Assembly: GCF_014654365.1 (NCBI RefSeq)
Contig: NZ_BNAY01000007.1
Coordinates: forward strand, 1 to 64,000
Source: Amycolatopsis oliviviridis
GTDB lineage: Bacteria; Actinomycetota; Actinomycetes; Mycobacteriales; Pseudonocardiaceae
Direction: 5' to 3'
Length of the DNA: 64,000 nucleotides
A program made the translations under genes and the position numbers. Below, piece after piece: positions 1 through 8,218 of this stretch. The first letter of the stretch is position 1. Every line of letters starts with the position of its first letter. A model generated the notes under the pieces. The model had not been told where the DNA came from. It saw only the letters and a list, made by a program, of their open reading frames with translations, and did no database searches.

Positions 1-33
1 AAGGGTTGTGGGAGAGTAGGACACCGCCGGACT
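1..33 (+). rRNA. rrf: 5S ribosomal RNA, 3' end (partial)
   Basis: The first ~33 bases read GTGGGAGAGTAGGACACCGCC plus a short tail, the closing arm and 3' stem strand of actinobacterial 5S rRNA. The gene begins outside the window. A strong hairpin with a T-run follows 14 bases later, as expected at the end of an rRNA operon. The exact 3' end is uncertain by a few bases. Confidence 0.85.
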
Positions 34-46
34 AACATTGATAAAG

Positions 47-99
47 GGGCCGAGGGCCTGGTCGAGAACCGAGAGTTCTCCCAGGCCCTCGGCCCTTTT
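47..99 (+). terminator. Intrinsic terminator of the rRNA operon
   Basis: A 15-bp perfect stem (GGGCCGAGGGCCTGG at 47-61 against its complement at 81-95) contains a second short stem (GAGAAC/GTTCTC at 64-69/75-80) and is followed by TTTT at 96-99. It lies directly behind the 5S 3' end, so it most likely stops rRNA operon transcription. Confidence 0.85.
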
Positions 100-116
100 C
101 TCATACCCACACATCG

Positions 117-201
117 CGTTTAGTCCTCTGGATGCGTGTCGTGTACCCACACGCATCCAGAGGACTAAACGGCCCGCATGCATTCAGAGGACTAAACGCG
201 G
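117..201. repeat. Inverted repeat of the GTTTAGTCCTCTGGATGCG family, with an extra half copy
   Basis: A 23-bp perfect inverted repeat (117-139 against 149-171) has arms starting CGTTTAGTCCTCTGGATGCG. A third half copy, GCATTCAGAGGACTAAACGC, follows at 179-198. On the minus strand this half copy supplies the TAG stop of the sirtuin gene. Related copies lie near 12514, 26546, 34769 and 38129. The role is unknown. A transcription-ending or REP-like element is an inference from its position at 3' ends of genes. Confidence 0.8.
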
Positions 202-962
202 GGGTTGGTGAAGGCCGGGAGGGTCTCGCCGAGTGGGCCGCGGATGACGGCGGTCGCCATGGCGTCGTACGGCGTTTCGGAGCCATTGCAGATCACCACA
301 TCGGCCCCGGCTCGCGAGGCGACACTGACCAGTGAAGCGGCCGGCTGCACGCTCAGCGAGGATCCGGCGACCAGCAGGAGATCGCTGTCGGAGACGGCGG
401 CCCGAGCGGCCCGGAGCAGGTTCTGGTCCAGGTGCTGACCGAAAGAGACGGTGGCCGACTTCAGGATGCCGCCGCACACCGCACAGGGTGGATCGGTCTC
501 GCCGGCGCGGACGCGCTCCAGCGTCGACCGCATGTCCCGTTGGTCGTCACAGGACAGGCAGACGGACTCGAACATCGTCCCGTGCAGTTCCAGCACCCGC
601 TCCGGCGCGGAGCCCGCCTTCTGGTGCAGCCGGTCGATGTTCTGGGTGATGATGTGCGTCAGCTTCCCGGACTCCTCCAGGCGCACGAGAGCGTGGTGCG
701 CGGCATTCGGCTTCGCGTCCCAGCCGGGATGCACCAGCCGGGCCTGCCAAGTCCGCTCCCGGACCTCACGGCTGCCTCGATACGCCTGGAGGTTCGACAT
801 CTGCTCCGCGGCCGGATCGCGGGTCCACAGACCCTGCGGGCCGCGGAAATCGGGGATCCCCGAATCGGTGGAGATCCCGGCGCCGGTCAGTGCGACGATC
901 CGGCCGGCGCCGGTCACGAGCGAACGGGCCTTGCCCAGTTCGACATCGGGGTCGGTGGTCAC
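192..962 (-). CDS. Sirtuin-family NAD-dependent protein deacylase
   Basis: Predicted NAD-dependent lysine deacylase (Sir2 family), 256 aa. It transfers acyl groups from protein lysine to ADP-ribose, giving nicotinamide and O-acyl-ADP-ribose. Visible motifs are GAGIS (about residues 27-31) and PDFRG (37-41) of the NAD pocket, QNIDRLH (107-113), the catalytic His in LELHG (127), and two zinc CxxC pairs at about 135/138 and 160/163. The GTG start at 962 is chosen because longer versions run into the upstream transpeptidase gene, whose stop lies 16 bp away. The two are probably cotranscribed. The C-terminus ends Arg-Val-stop, with the TAG lying in the intergenic repeat element. In bacteria such enzymes often control acetyl-CoA synthetase; the target here is unknown. 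Confidence 0.9.
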   Translation of the reverse strand: MTTDPDVELGKARSLVTGAGRIVALTGAGISTDSGIPDFRGPQGLWTRDPAAEQMSNLQAYRGSREVRERTWQARLVHPGWDAKPNAAHHALVRLEESGKLTHIITQNIDRLHQKAGSAPERVLELHGTMFESVCLSCDDQRDMRSTLERVRAGETDPPCAVCGGILKSATVSFGQHLDQNLLRAARAAVSDSDLLLVAGSSLSVQPAASLVSVASRAGADVVICNGSETPYDAMATAVIRGPLGETLPAFTNPRV

Positions 963-978
963 CGTCCCATGATGACCG

Positions 979-2178
979 CTACTTGACCGCGCTGCCCGCC
1001 TGCCAGTCCGCCCACGACTTCGACCAGTCGCCGTAGAGGTCCCAGACCGGCAGCTGCGGGCCACCGGAGTTGGTCACCTCGACGACGTCGCCGAGCCCCA
1101 GGTTCTGGTAGAACCACTGCGCGTTGGCGGCGTTGAGGTTGATGCAGCCGTGCGACACGTTCGCGCTGCCCTGGGAGCCCACGCTGTTCGGGTTCTCGTG
1201 GACGAACTCGCCGTCGTTGGAGATCCGGAGCGACCACTTCTCGTTCGACTTGTAGTACCCCGGCTGACCCTGGCAGACGCCGTAGGTGCACGAGTCCATC
1301 GTGTAATTCTCGTGTTTGTCCGAAATGACGTGCGCGCCCAAATGTGTCGGCGTGGCGTCCTTGCCCATGGAAATGGGCATCGATTTCACCATCTGGCCGT
1401 TGTGGAAGATCTGCATCTGCTCGGTGTTTCCGTCGGCCTTCGCGACCCAGGAATCGTGCACCTTGTACGTTTCGGTGCGGTCGGTCGCGCCGTAGACGCC
1501 ATTGCCGAAATCGACGCCGTAGATCATCGCCGACACCTTGAGCGTCGTCCCCGCCTGCCAGTACGTCTTGGGTCGGTAATGGACGTTCTTGTCGTCGATC
1601 CAGTACCAGGAGCCCTCCTGCTTCGGCGTGGACTCCACCGACAGCTTCTTCTCCACCTCGGCCTTGTTCTTCACCGGCTGGCCGAAGGCGAACACGATCG
1701 GCTGCCCGACGCCGACACCGCCGGAAGCGACCGCCGAGGGCGCCGGGATCAGGTTCGGGTTCGCCTGCTGCTTCGGGCTCAGGGTGGAGACCCTGCTCTG
1801 CTGCTCGACAGGCTTTCCGTTGGTGCCCTGGGCATGCGCCACGATCTTGTAGGTGCTGCCGTAGCCGAGCGGCTCGGTGGTCTTCCAGCTGAGGCCGTCG
1901 CTCGCCAGCTCGCCCTTAACCTGGTTGCCCTTGTCGGCGTTGCTGACCGTGACATCGGTCAGCTTGCCGTGCTCGGCCTTGACCACGACCGGCGTCGCCG
2001 GGTTGACGTTCGTCCCACCCGCCGGGTCGATGGTCACCGAAACCGGGGTTTCGTCCGATCCGGCGCTCGGGCCGGATGAATTCGAAGTCCCGGTGTCGCC
2101 GGAGGACGAGCACGCCGAGATCATCAGTATCGCGGCGAGCATTCCGGCCGTCGAAAGTAATGTTTTCTTGGGGAACAT
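979..2178 (-). CDS. L,D-transpeptidase lipoprotein (LdtMt2-like)
   Basis: Predicted cell-wall L,D-transpeptidase making 3-3 peptidoglycan cross-links outside the membrane, 399 aa. A signal peptide ends in a lipobox with Cys23 (ISAC), followed by a Ser/Gly-rich linker. Ig-like domains occupy roughly residues 45-240, as in mycobacterial Ldts. The YkuD catalytic domain has SHGCINL at 342-348, with the nucleophile Cys345 and the partner His in SHGC, plus an upstream conserved His (THLGAH, about 280). Size and architecture match LdtMt1/LdtMt2. It lies in a minus-strand run after DedA and patatin genes and just before the sirtuin gene. Enzymes of this type are the targets of carbapenems. The substrate assignment is by family. 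Confidence 0.92.
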   Translation of the reverse strand: MFPKKTLLSTAGMLAAILMISACSSSGDTGTSNSSGPSAGSDETPVSVTIDPAGGTNVNPATPVVVKAEHGKLTDVTVSNADKGNQVKGELASDGLSWKTTEPLGYGSTYKIVAHAQGTNGKPVEQQSRVSTLSPKQQANPNLIPAPSAVASGGVGVGQPIVFAFGQPVKNKAEVEKKLSVESTPKQEGSWYWIDDKNVHYRPKTYWQAGTTLKVSAMIYGVDFGNGVYGATDRTETYKVHDSWVAKADGNTEQMQIFHNGQMVKSMPISMGKDATPTHLGAHVISDKHENYTMDSCTYGVCQGQPGYYKSNEKWSLRISNDGEFVHENPNSVGSQGSANVSHGCINLNAANAQWFYQNLGLGDVVEVTNSGGPQLPVWDLYGDWSKSWADWQAGSAVK

Positions 2179-2270
2179 ATCGGTCTCTTTTTACGTCGCG
2201 CGATCAGCGGAAGGTTCTCTTTCAAAACTACGCGACGAAGAAGACGTGATCGATGCCGGTCGGTTGCTCG

Positions 2271-3137
2271 TCACGCCACGACAAGACCCGGTGCGCCGTA
2301 AAGTCCCGGGCCATTGACACTCAATTCGCCCAAATAGGTCTTCGCGGCATCGTAGGCTTCGGCGGTCAGCGTCGTGGTGTGGCTGAAGTCCAGCGGGCTG
2401 ACCCGCACCGGCTTCGGGCCCGGCACATAGACCACGGGCACCTCCGCCGCGGCGATCGGCGCTTCCAGCACGGCCTGGTTCCGCATGCTGATCATCGCGG
2501 TGAACATCATCACCTCGGCGAAGGTCTGCGGCGTTCCGGGCATCTTGCCGGGGAAGGCGCAGTCGAGGACGACGAGCGACTTCGCGCCCATCGCGAGGGC
2601 CTGGCGCATCGGCACGTTGGCGACCAGGCCGCCGTCGTAGAGCATCCGCTCCCCGAACGGCACCGGCGGATAGATCCCCGGAATCGCACAGCTGGCCAGC
2701 AAAGGCGCCAGAACGGGCCCTGAGCGGATCAGCAGGGGCTCGGCGGTGTCGACGTCCGTCGCGACGACACCCAGCGGCAGCGCGAGATCCTCGAACCGCA
2801 CGCCTTCGCCGATGTGCTCGTCGACGATGGCGGCCAGGCCGGTGTTGGGGAACAGGTTGGTCTTGCTGTGCCGCAGGGTCCGTACCTGGCTGAGCACGCC
2901 GCCGGGGAACGCCTCGTGCCGCGTCATCCGCGACCAGATCCGGTCCAGCCGGTCACCCGATTCACCCCCGAGGGCGAGGACGGCGGCGTTCAGTGAACCC
3001 ACCGAGGTGCCGACGACGAGGTCGGGCCTGATCCCGGTTTCCGTGAGAGCACGCAGCATCCCGACCTGCATGGCGCCGAGGCTGCCGCCACCGCCGAGGA
3101 CGAAACCGATCGGCTGGGGCAGGTTCAGGGCGGCCAT
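2271..3137 (-). CDS. Patatin-like phospholipase / serine lipid hydrolase
   Basis: Patatin-family acyl hydrolase, 288 aa. It has the glycine-rich oxyanion motif GGGGSLGAMQVG near the N-terminus (about 15-26), the nucleophile elbow GTSVG (about 43-47) with the catalytic Ser, and the dyad Asp in YDGGLVANVP (about 165). No signal peptide or membrane segment is evident, so it is probably cytosolic or membrane-peripheral, like the RssA/YchK type. It starts 9 bp after the DedA gene stop and is likely translated from the same mRNA. The neighbourhood (DedA membrane protein, L,D-transpeptidase) suggests envelope lipid turnover, but the substrate cannot be read from the sequence. Confidence 0.88.
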   Translation of the reverse strand: MAALNLPQPIGFVLGGGGSLGAMQVGMLRALTETGIRPDLVVGTSVGSLNAAVLALGGESGDRLDRIWSRMTRHEAFPGGVLSQVRTLRHSKTNLFPNTGLAAIVDEHIGEGVRFEDLALPLGVVATDVDTAEPLLIRSGPVLAPLLASCAIPGIYPPVPFGERMLYDGGLVANVPMRQALAMGAKSLVVLDCAFPGKMPGTPQTFAEVMMFTAMISMRNQAVLEAPIAAAEVPVVYVPGPKPVRVSPLDFSHTTTLTAEAYDAAKTYLGELSVNGPGLYGAPGLVVA

Positions 3138-3146
3138 GCCCGGAAT

Positions 3147-3809
3147 CTAGTCGTCCGCGCCGATCTTCGCCGGAGTGCCTTCTTCGGCTGTGACGGCGAG
3201 CGCTTTCTTCTTCTTGTAGCGCAGCAGAAAGAACACGGCGACGCCGACGAGCACGCCGACGATGACCAGGCCGCCGGTGTTGAGCGCGCCTTCGACCTTC
3301 TTCGCGGCCTCACCGAGGGCGGCGCCGATGCCGATGTGGATGGCCGACCAGCAGGCCGCGCCCGCCGCGGCGGCGGGCAGGAACTTGCGGAACGGCAGAC
3401 CCGAGGTCCCGGACGCGGCCGGGGTCAGCGTGCGGATCACCGGGAGGAACCGCGCGAAGAACACCGCCCACGCGCCGCGCCGTTCGAGCACCCCCGTCGC
3501 CTTGTCCCAGGCGTCGAGGCCGTACTTGCGGATCAGTTTCGTTTCGCGCAGGCGCGGGCCGAAGCGTTTGCCGATCGCGTAGCCGAGCGAGTCGCCCAGC
3601 GCGGCGCAGACCGTCACGACCGCCCACAGGGTGAGGAATCGGGAGACCGACGTCGCCGTCGTGGCCGCGACCAACAGCCCTGATTCGCCGGGCGCGATGA
3701 AACCGAGCCCGATGGTGCATTCGGCGAACACCAGTCCGCCGGTCGCCGCGACCAGTCCCGGTTCCGGGAGTCCCTGCAGCCAATTGAGAAGATCCGTTAC
3801 CAACGCCAC
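3147..3809 (-). CDS. DedA-family integral membrane protein
   Basis: DedA/SNARE-associated membrane protein, 220 aa. The family signature FFARFLPVIRTLTPAASG lies near residue 110-130, with the conserved Arg of the re-entrant segment, and an acidic residue is present in the N-terminal helix (FAECTIG). At least four hydrophobic segments are visible, and the C-terminal tail is Lys-rich and cytosolic. Family members are undecaprenyl-phosphate or phospholipid flippase-type transporters needed for envelope integrity. It is the first gene of the apparent operon DedA, patatin, L,D-transpeptidase, sirtuin. Which lipid it moves is not known. Confidence 0.88.
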   Translation of the reverse strand: MALVTDLLNWLQGLPEPGLVAATGGLVFAECTIGLGFIAPGESGLLVAATTATSVSRFLTLWAVVTVCAALGDSLGYAIGKRFGPRLRETKLIRKYGLDAWDKATGVLERRGAWAVFFARFLPVIRTLTPAASGTSGLPFRKFLPAAAAGAACWSAIHIGIGAALGEAAKKVEGALNTGGLVIVGVLVGVAVFFLLRYKKKKALAVTAEEGTPAKIGADD

Positions 3810-3870
3810 CAGGTCACTTTACTGATTCGTGACCTGGTGGGTGGCGATGTCGAGGACAGGGTGACCGGAG

Positions 3871-4872
3871 TCACCGGGCCAGCAGCGAGCTGGCCTCCTG
3901 CGCGGCGGTCCCTTCGGCGGCGAGGTGCGCAAGGTTCTCCGACAGCGGTTCGCCGCGGCGGGCCTTAGTCTGCGCGAAGAGCCGCCCGGCGCGGTAGGAC
4001 GACCGGACCAGCGGCCCGGCCATGACGCCGGCGAAGCCCATGGCCTCGGCCGCGTTCGAGTGCTCGACGAACTCTTCGGGCTTGACCCAGCGGTCCACCG
4101 GATGGTGCCTCGGCGAGGGGCGCAGGTACTGGGTGATCGTGAGGATCTCGCAGCCCGCGTCGACGAGGTCCCGCATCGCGGGCGCGACCTCGTCGGGGGT
4201 TTCGCCCATGCCGAGGATGAGGTTCGACTTGGTCACCAGACCGGCTTCGCGGGCCTTCGTGATGACCTCCAGCGATCGCGCGTACCGGAAGCCGGGGCGG
4301 ATCCGCTTGAAGATCCGCGGCACCGTCTCCACGTTGTGCGCGAGCACCTCGGGGCGGGAGCCGAAGACTTCGGCGAGCTGGTCGGGGTCGGCGTTGAAGT
4401 CCGGGATCAGCAGCTCGACACCGGTGCCCGGGTTCAGCGCGTGGATCTGGCGGACGGTCTCCGCGTACAACCACGCGCCACCGTCTTCGAGGTCGTCACG
4501 CGCGACGCCGGTGACCGTCGAGTAGCGCAGGCCCATCGCCTGGACGCTTTCGGCGACCTTGCGCGGCTCGGTGCGGTCCAGCTCGGCGGGTTTGCCGGTG
4601 TCGATCTGGCAGAAGTCGCAGCGCCGGGTGCACTGGTCGCCACCGATCAGGAAGGTGGCCTCACGGTCTTCCCAGCATTCGTAGATGTTGGGACAGCCGG
4701 CTTCTTCACAGACGGTGTGGAGGCCTTCGCGGCGCACCAGGCCTTTGAGTTCGGTGAACTCCGGTCCCATCCGGGCGCGCGTCTTGATCCACGACGGCTT
4801 CTTTTCGATGGGAGTCTGGGAATTCCGGACCTCGAGCCGCAACAGCTTGCGGCCATCTGGGGCAGCACTCAC
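3871..4872 (-). CDS. lipA: Lipoyl synthase LipA
   Basis: Radical-SAM lipoyl synthase, 333 aa. It inserts two sulfurs into the octanoyl chain carried by lipoyl domains of 2-oxoacid dehydrogenases. Both cluster motifs are present: auxiliary cluster Cys55, Cys60 and Cys66 (CEEAGCPNIYEC), and radical-SAM CxxxCxxC at Cys81, Cys85 and Cys88 (CTRRCDFC). The GGDQ segment and the C-terminal RSSYRAG, with the Arg-Ser-Ser that binds the auxiliary cluster, are also visible. Length and order are standard. The partner lipB lies 3.7 kb away on the same strand, and the acceptor proteins SucB and LpdA further on. In mycobacteria lipB and lipA are adjacent; here other genes have come between them. Confidence 0.97.
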   Translation of the reverse strand: MSAAPDGRKLLRLEVRNSQTPIEKKPSWIKTRARMGPEFTELKGLVRREGLHTVCEEAGCPNIYECWEDREATFLIGGDQCTRRCDFCQIDTGKPAELDRTEPRKVAESVQAMGLRYSTVTGVARDDLEDGGAWLYAETVRQIHALNPGTGVELLIPDFNADPDQLAEVFGSRPEVLAHNVETVPRIFKRIRPGFRYARSLEVITKAREAGLVTKSNLILGMGETPDEVAPAMRDLVDAGCEILTITQYLRPSPRHHPVDRWVKPEEFVEHSNAAEAMGFAGVMAGPLVRSSYRAGRLFAQTKARRGEPLSENLAHLAAEGTAAQEASSLLAR

Positions 4873-4909
4873 ACCGTCACCCTACGCCCGCCGGAGTAGT
4901 GGTCGCCGC

Positions 4910-5866
4910 TCACGCGGGGTCGGGGGTGACGCCCGTCAACTTGGTGGTCACGTCCCACAACGCGGCGCCGAGCGATTCACTCTTCGCGGGGGTCAGCGGC
5001 CGTACCTTGACCGGGGTGCCGCGAAGCCCGCCGAGCCCGCGGGGACCGATGTAGTCGCCGCCCTCGACCTCGGGGGACGTCGCCGCGAACAGTTGCGGCA
5101 GCGTGCCCTGGCGGGCGTTCTGCGCGATGAAGATCTCGCCGATCCGGTTGCCCCCGGCGACGAGCGCGCGGACCACCGGATTGCGGTAGGAACGGGCCAT
5201 CCCCGAACCGAGTCCGGTCCACGTGTAGCCGGGGTGCGCCGCCACGCTGACGACGTCCTCGCCCGCGGCGCGCAGCCTGCGGTCGAGTTCGAGCGCGAAC
5301 ACCTGATTGGCGAGTTTCGACTGGCCGTAGGCCGAACCCGGGTTGTACATCCGGCGCTCGAAGTTCGGGTCCGCGACGTCGATACGCGCGCCCGTCGCCG
5401 CGACGCTCGACAAGGTCACGACGCGCGCCTTCGAGCCGCCGCGTAGCGACGGCATCAGCAGCCAGGTCAGCACCGCGTGCCCGAGATGGTTCGTGCCGAA
5501 CTGGGTCTCGAAGCCGTCCTTGGTGTGGCCGCGCGGCGTCGCCATCACACCCGCGTTGTTGACCAGGACGTCGAGCTTGCCGCCCGACAGCTCCTGGACC
5601 TTCTTCACGGCTTCGCGCACCGAGTCGAGGTCTGCGAGATCCAGCCGGACGAGCTCGGGTGCTTCCCCGGCTGCGGCCGCGCGCACCTGCTCCAGCGCCG
5701 TGGCCCCGCGCTCGGGTGACCGGCAGCCGAGCAGCACGCGGGCCCCCTTGCCCGCGAGCACCTCGGACATGCGCAGTCCCAGCCCCGAGTTCGCGCCGGT
5801 GACGAACACGGTCCGGCCGGTCTGATCCGGGATGTCGGCCTCGGTCCAGCGTGCGTGAGCAGCCAT
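4910..5866 (-). CDS. Short-chain dehydrogenase/reductase
   Basis: Classical-type SDR oxidoreductase, about 318 aa. It has the Rossmann motif TGANSGLG near the N-terminus, NNAGVM (strand 4), and the catalytic pair in YGQSKLAN (Tyr-xxx-Lys). It resembles the actinobacterial retinol-dehydrogenase-like or protochlorophyllide-reductase-like SDRs, which are longer than the usual 250 aa. I start at the ATG at 5866 because AGGTGA sits 5 bases upstream. A GTG three codons earlier overlaps that ribosome site and is less likely. The substrate is unknown. It is tandem with lipA (37-bp gap) but has no obvious functional link to it. Confidence 0.85.
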   Translation of the reverse strand: MAAHARWTEADIPDQTGRTVFVTGANSGLGLRMSEVLAGKGARVLLGCRSPERGATALEQVRAAAAGEAPELVRLDLADLDSVREAVKKVQELSGGKLDVLVNNAGVMATPRGHTKDGFETQFGTNHLGHAVLTWLLMPSLRGGSKARVVTLSSVAATGARIDVADPNFERRMYNPGSAYGQSKLANQVFALELDRRLRAAGEDVVSVAAHPGYTWTGLGSGMARSYRNPVVRALVAGGNRIGEIFIAQNARQGTLPQLFAATSPEVEGGDYIGPRGLGGLRGTPVKVRPLTPAKSESLGAALWDVTTKLTGVTPDPA

Positions 5867-5909
5867 GCCGGTCACCTAACTACATCGTCGGCGGTGCCGC
5901 CACGGCAGG

Positions 5910-6440
5910 TCAGGCGCTCGGCGCGAGCAACCGGAGCAGGTGACCCATGGGGCTGCGGCGGCGGGCGGGCTTCGCGTGCCTTCCGTGCCGGAGCAGGGTG
6001 GCGAACGCGCTGCCGACCTGGGTGATCTCCTCGGCCGGTTCGCCGCCGTCGGCCAGTCCCGCCGTCAGCGCGAGGGTGCGCAGTTCGGCTTCGTGCGACG
6101 GGATCAGCGCCGGGCACCGTTCGAGGGCCGCGTCGAGCACGGCGCGGAGCGTCTCGTATTCGGCGGTGGCGCTGTTCCAGGCACGGGTGACGGCTTCGAC
6201 GCGGTCGAGCGCGAGGTCCTGGTCGGCGTAGTCCGGATCGGTCATCTCGGCGCGGAGGCGACCGGCGAACACCTGGTTCCACTTGTACCGGAGCGCGAGC
6301 AGAAGCTCGTCTTCGGTCGCGAAGTACTTGGTGGCGCCAGGGATGTCTTCGAGTGAAATCGCGTCGGACGGGTGGTGACCCGCCTGGCGCAGTGCGGCTT
6401 CGAGGATGTCGCGCCGCTGGTAGAAGTCGTTCCAGCTCAT
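5910..6440 (-). CDS. Conserved actinobacterial protein of unknown function, divergent from a TetR regulator
   Basis: Predicted soluble, mostly helical 176-aa protein. I do not recognise a domain with certainty. The N-terminus (DFYQRRDILEAALRQAG, then a Phe-Ala-Thr-Glu-Asp-Glu-Leu stretch) has the feel of a small helical regulator but lacks a clear TetR helix-turn-helix. The C-terminus is basic (KPARRRSP). Codon use is strongly actinobacterial, so it is a real gene. It is transcribed away from the TetR gene across an intergenic region with inverted repeats, so it is a candidate target of that regulator. It may be cotranscribed with the SDR gene 43 bp downstream. Confidence 0.7.
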   Translation of the reverse strand: MSWNDFYQRRDILEAALRQAGHHPSDAISLEDIPGATKYFATEDELLLALRYKWNQVFAGRLRAEMTDPDYADQDLALDRVEAVTRAWNSATAEYETLRAVLDAALERCPALIPSHEAELRTLALTAGLADGGEPAEEITQVGSAFATLLRHGRHAKPARRRSPMGHLLRLLAPSA

Positions 6441-6469
6441 GATGTGGGCTCCCCTCCGTGACCCGGTTC

Positions 6470-6533
6470 ATACCGCAGGTTTGCGGCATACTCCCGGTAC
6501 GGACCTGACAGCAGTCAACATACCATGGGTATG
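6470..6533. promoter_or_regulatory. Divergent control region with probable TetR operator
   Basis: Between the divergent genes at 6440 and 6573 lies the inverted repeat CATACC-ATG-GGTATG (6519-6533). An imperfect one lies upstream (ATACCGCA at about 6470 against TGCGGCAT near 6489). Both share the half-site ATACC. A 15-bp operator beside a divergently read TetR gene is the usual arrangement of an autoregulated TetR repressor. Binding itself is inferred. Confidence 0.55.
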
Positions 6534-6572
6534 GAGCGGGACCGGCGGCGTAAAGTTGTGAAGGTGGCGACA

Positions 6573-7190
6573 ATGAGGTCAAGGCGGCTGGACTATTCCG
6601 AGTCCACCCGGTCGGCACTCGTCGAGAGTGCCGTGGAGCTGTTCACCAAACGCGGATACGCCGGCACGTCTCTCGACGAGATCGCCAAGCGGGCCAGGGT
6701 GACGAAAGGCGCGCTGTACCACCACTTCAGTGGCAAGCAGGCGCTGTTCGAGGCTGCCTTCGACACGGTCGAGAGCCAGGTGTTCGACAGGCTCGAAAAG
6801 ATCATGAACGGACCGGACTCGCCCTGGGAACGAGCGCTCGCCGGGCTGCGCGGTTTCCTGCAGAGCTGTCTCGACCCGGCGTACCAGCGCATCGCGATCC
6901 ACGAGGCGCCGGTGGTGATGGGCTGGGAGCGCTGGCGCGAGGCCGAGGAGCGATGCAGTTTCGGCCTGGTCCGGACCGGGATCCAGTCGCTCATCGAGGT
7001 CGGCGAGGTCGACGACGTCCCGGTCGACGTCACCGCGCGGCTGCTGTTCGGCGCGCTGTCGAGCGCCGCCATCGAAATCGCGAGCTCGCCGGAACCGAAG
7101 AAGGTCAGCGCCCAGGTCGAAGAGGTCCTGGTGCGGCTGCTCGTCGGTTTCCGCCGTGTCCCGCCCGCCGAGCACGGGAAAGCGAGCTGA
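6573..7190 (+). CDS. TetR-family transcriptional regulator
   Basis: TetR/AcrR-type repressor, about 205 aa. The N-terminal helix-turn-helix is clear (SALVESAVELFTKRGYAGTS, then the DEIAKRARVTKGALYHHF segment containing the recognition helix). A long helical ligand domain without recognisable specificity follows. I choose the ATG at 6573 because AAGGTGG lies 5 bases before it. A longer version from the ATG at 6525 would start inside the probable operator. The LLM oxidoreductase gene starts 24 bp downstream in the same direction, so the two may form an operon. The divergent unknown gene at 5910-6440 is the other likely target. Confidence 0.9.
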   Translation: MRSRRLDYSESTRSALVESAVELFTKRGYAGTSLDEIAKRARVTKGALYHHFSGKQALFEAAFDTVESQVFDRLEKIMNGPDSPWERALAGLRGFLQSCLDPAYQRIAIHEAPVVMGWERWREAEERCSFGLVRTGIQSLIEVGEVDDVPVDVTARLLFGALSSAAIEIASSPEPKKVSAQVEEVLVRLLVGFRRVPPAEHGKAS

Positions 7191-7214
7191 GCACTCCGTC
7201 TATAGGGTGACGGC

Positions 7215-8150
7215 GTGGACCTCAGGATCTTTACCGAGCCCCAGCAGGGGGCCAGCTACGAAGACCTGCTCCGGGTGGCCAAGGCCACCGAGGACGCGGG
7301 TTACGACGCCTTCTTCCGCAGCGATCACTACCTGAAGATGGGGTCGGCGACCGGGCTCCCGGGGCCGACCGACGCGTGGATCACCCTCGCGGGTCTCGCC
7401 CGTGAGACCCGCCGGGTGCGGCTGGGCACGCTCGTCACGGCCGCCACCTTCCGGCACCCGTCGGTGCTCGCGATCTCGGTCGCGCAGGTGGACCAGATGT
7501 CCGGCGGCCGCGTCGAACTCGGCCTCGGTTCGGGCTGGTACGACGACGAGCACACCGCCTACGGTCTCGACCTGCCGCCGCTCAAGGAGCGCTTCGACCG
7601 CTACGCCGAGCAGCTCGCGGTGGTCACCGGGCTGTGGGAGACGCCGGAAGGGGAGACGTTCTCCTTCGACGGCGAGCACTACAAGCTCGACGGCTCGCCC
7701 GGCCTGCCCAAGCCGGCGCAGCGGCCCCGGCCGCCGGTGATCATCGGCGGTGGCGGCAAGAAGCGCACCCCGGCGCTCGCCGCCCGCTACGCGGACGAGT
7801 TCAACCTGCCGTTCGCTTCCCCGGAGGCCGCCGCCGAGCAGTTCGGCCGCGTCGACGACGCCGCGCGCGAGATCGGGCGCGACCCCAAGGAGATCATCCG
7901 CTCGGCCGCGCTCGTCGTAGCCGTGGGCCGCGACGAGGCCGAGGTCGCGAAGCGCGCCGGTGTCCTCGGGCGCGAGGTGAGCGAGCTGCGGGAGAACGGC
8001 CTGGCGGGAACGCCGTCGGAGGTCGTCGAGAAGATCGGGCAGTGGCGGGAGAAGACCGGGATCACCCGCCTCTACCTGCAGCTGCTGGACCTCTCGGATC
8101 TGGACCAGATCGAACTGATCGCCTCCGAGATCGCGCCTCAGCTGGACTGA
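7215..8150 (+). CDS. LLM-class (luciferase-like) F420-dependent oxidoreductase
   Basis: Luciferase-like monooxygenase-fold protein, 311 aa, of the actinobacterial F420-dependent LLM subfamily. It opens with a beta strand (MDLRIFTEPQQ) and has FFRSDHYLKM (early His near the cofactor pocket), RLGTLVTAATFRHPS, the glycine motif GGRVELGLGSGWYDDEH and PPVIIGGGGKKRTPALAARYAD, all typical of F420 rather than FMN enzymes. Start is GTG at 7215, 24 bp after the TetR gene. The substrate is unknown. Convergence with the small secreted gene at 8219-8515 is separated by a hairpin repeat. Confidence 0.88.
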   Translation: MDLRIFTEPQQGASYEDLLRVAKATEDAGYDAFFRSDHYLKMGSATGLPGPTDAWITLAGLARETRRVRLGTLVTAATFRHPSVLAISVAQVDQMSGGRVELGLGSGWYDDEHTAYGLDLPPLKERFDRYAEQLAVVTGLWETPEGETFSFDGEHYKLDGSPGLPKPAQRPRPPVIIGGGGKKRTPALAARYADEFNLPFASPEAAAEQFGRVDDAAREIGRDPKEIIRSAALVVAVGRDEAEVAKRAGVLGREVSELRENGLAGTPSEVVEKIGQWREKTGITRLYLQLLDLSDLDQIELIASEIAPQLD

Positions 8151-8156
8151 GGCTTT

Positions 8157-8212
8157 CGCGCGTGAAGGCCCCCTTCCCTCTGCTCAGCCGAGGGAAGGGG
8201 CCCTTCACGCGC
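8157..8212. repeat. Palindromic hairpin, GAAGGCCCCCTTCCC family (copy 1)
   Basis: A near-perfect palindrome has outer arms GCGCGTGAAGG and CCTTCACGCGC and an inner stem CCCCTTCCCTC against GAGGGAAGGGG. It lies between two convergent genes (7215-8150 plus, 8219-8515 minus). Position and stem strength suggest a bidirectional terminator without a clear U-tract. Sister copies lie at 17509, 30268, 44544 and 58731, with variants at 22231 and 58629. Confidence 0.8.
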
Positions 8213-8218
8213 TTCGGG

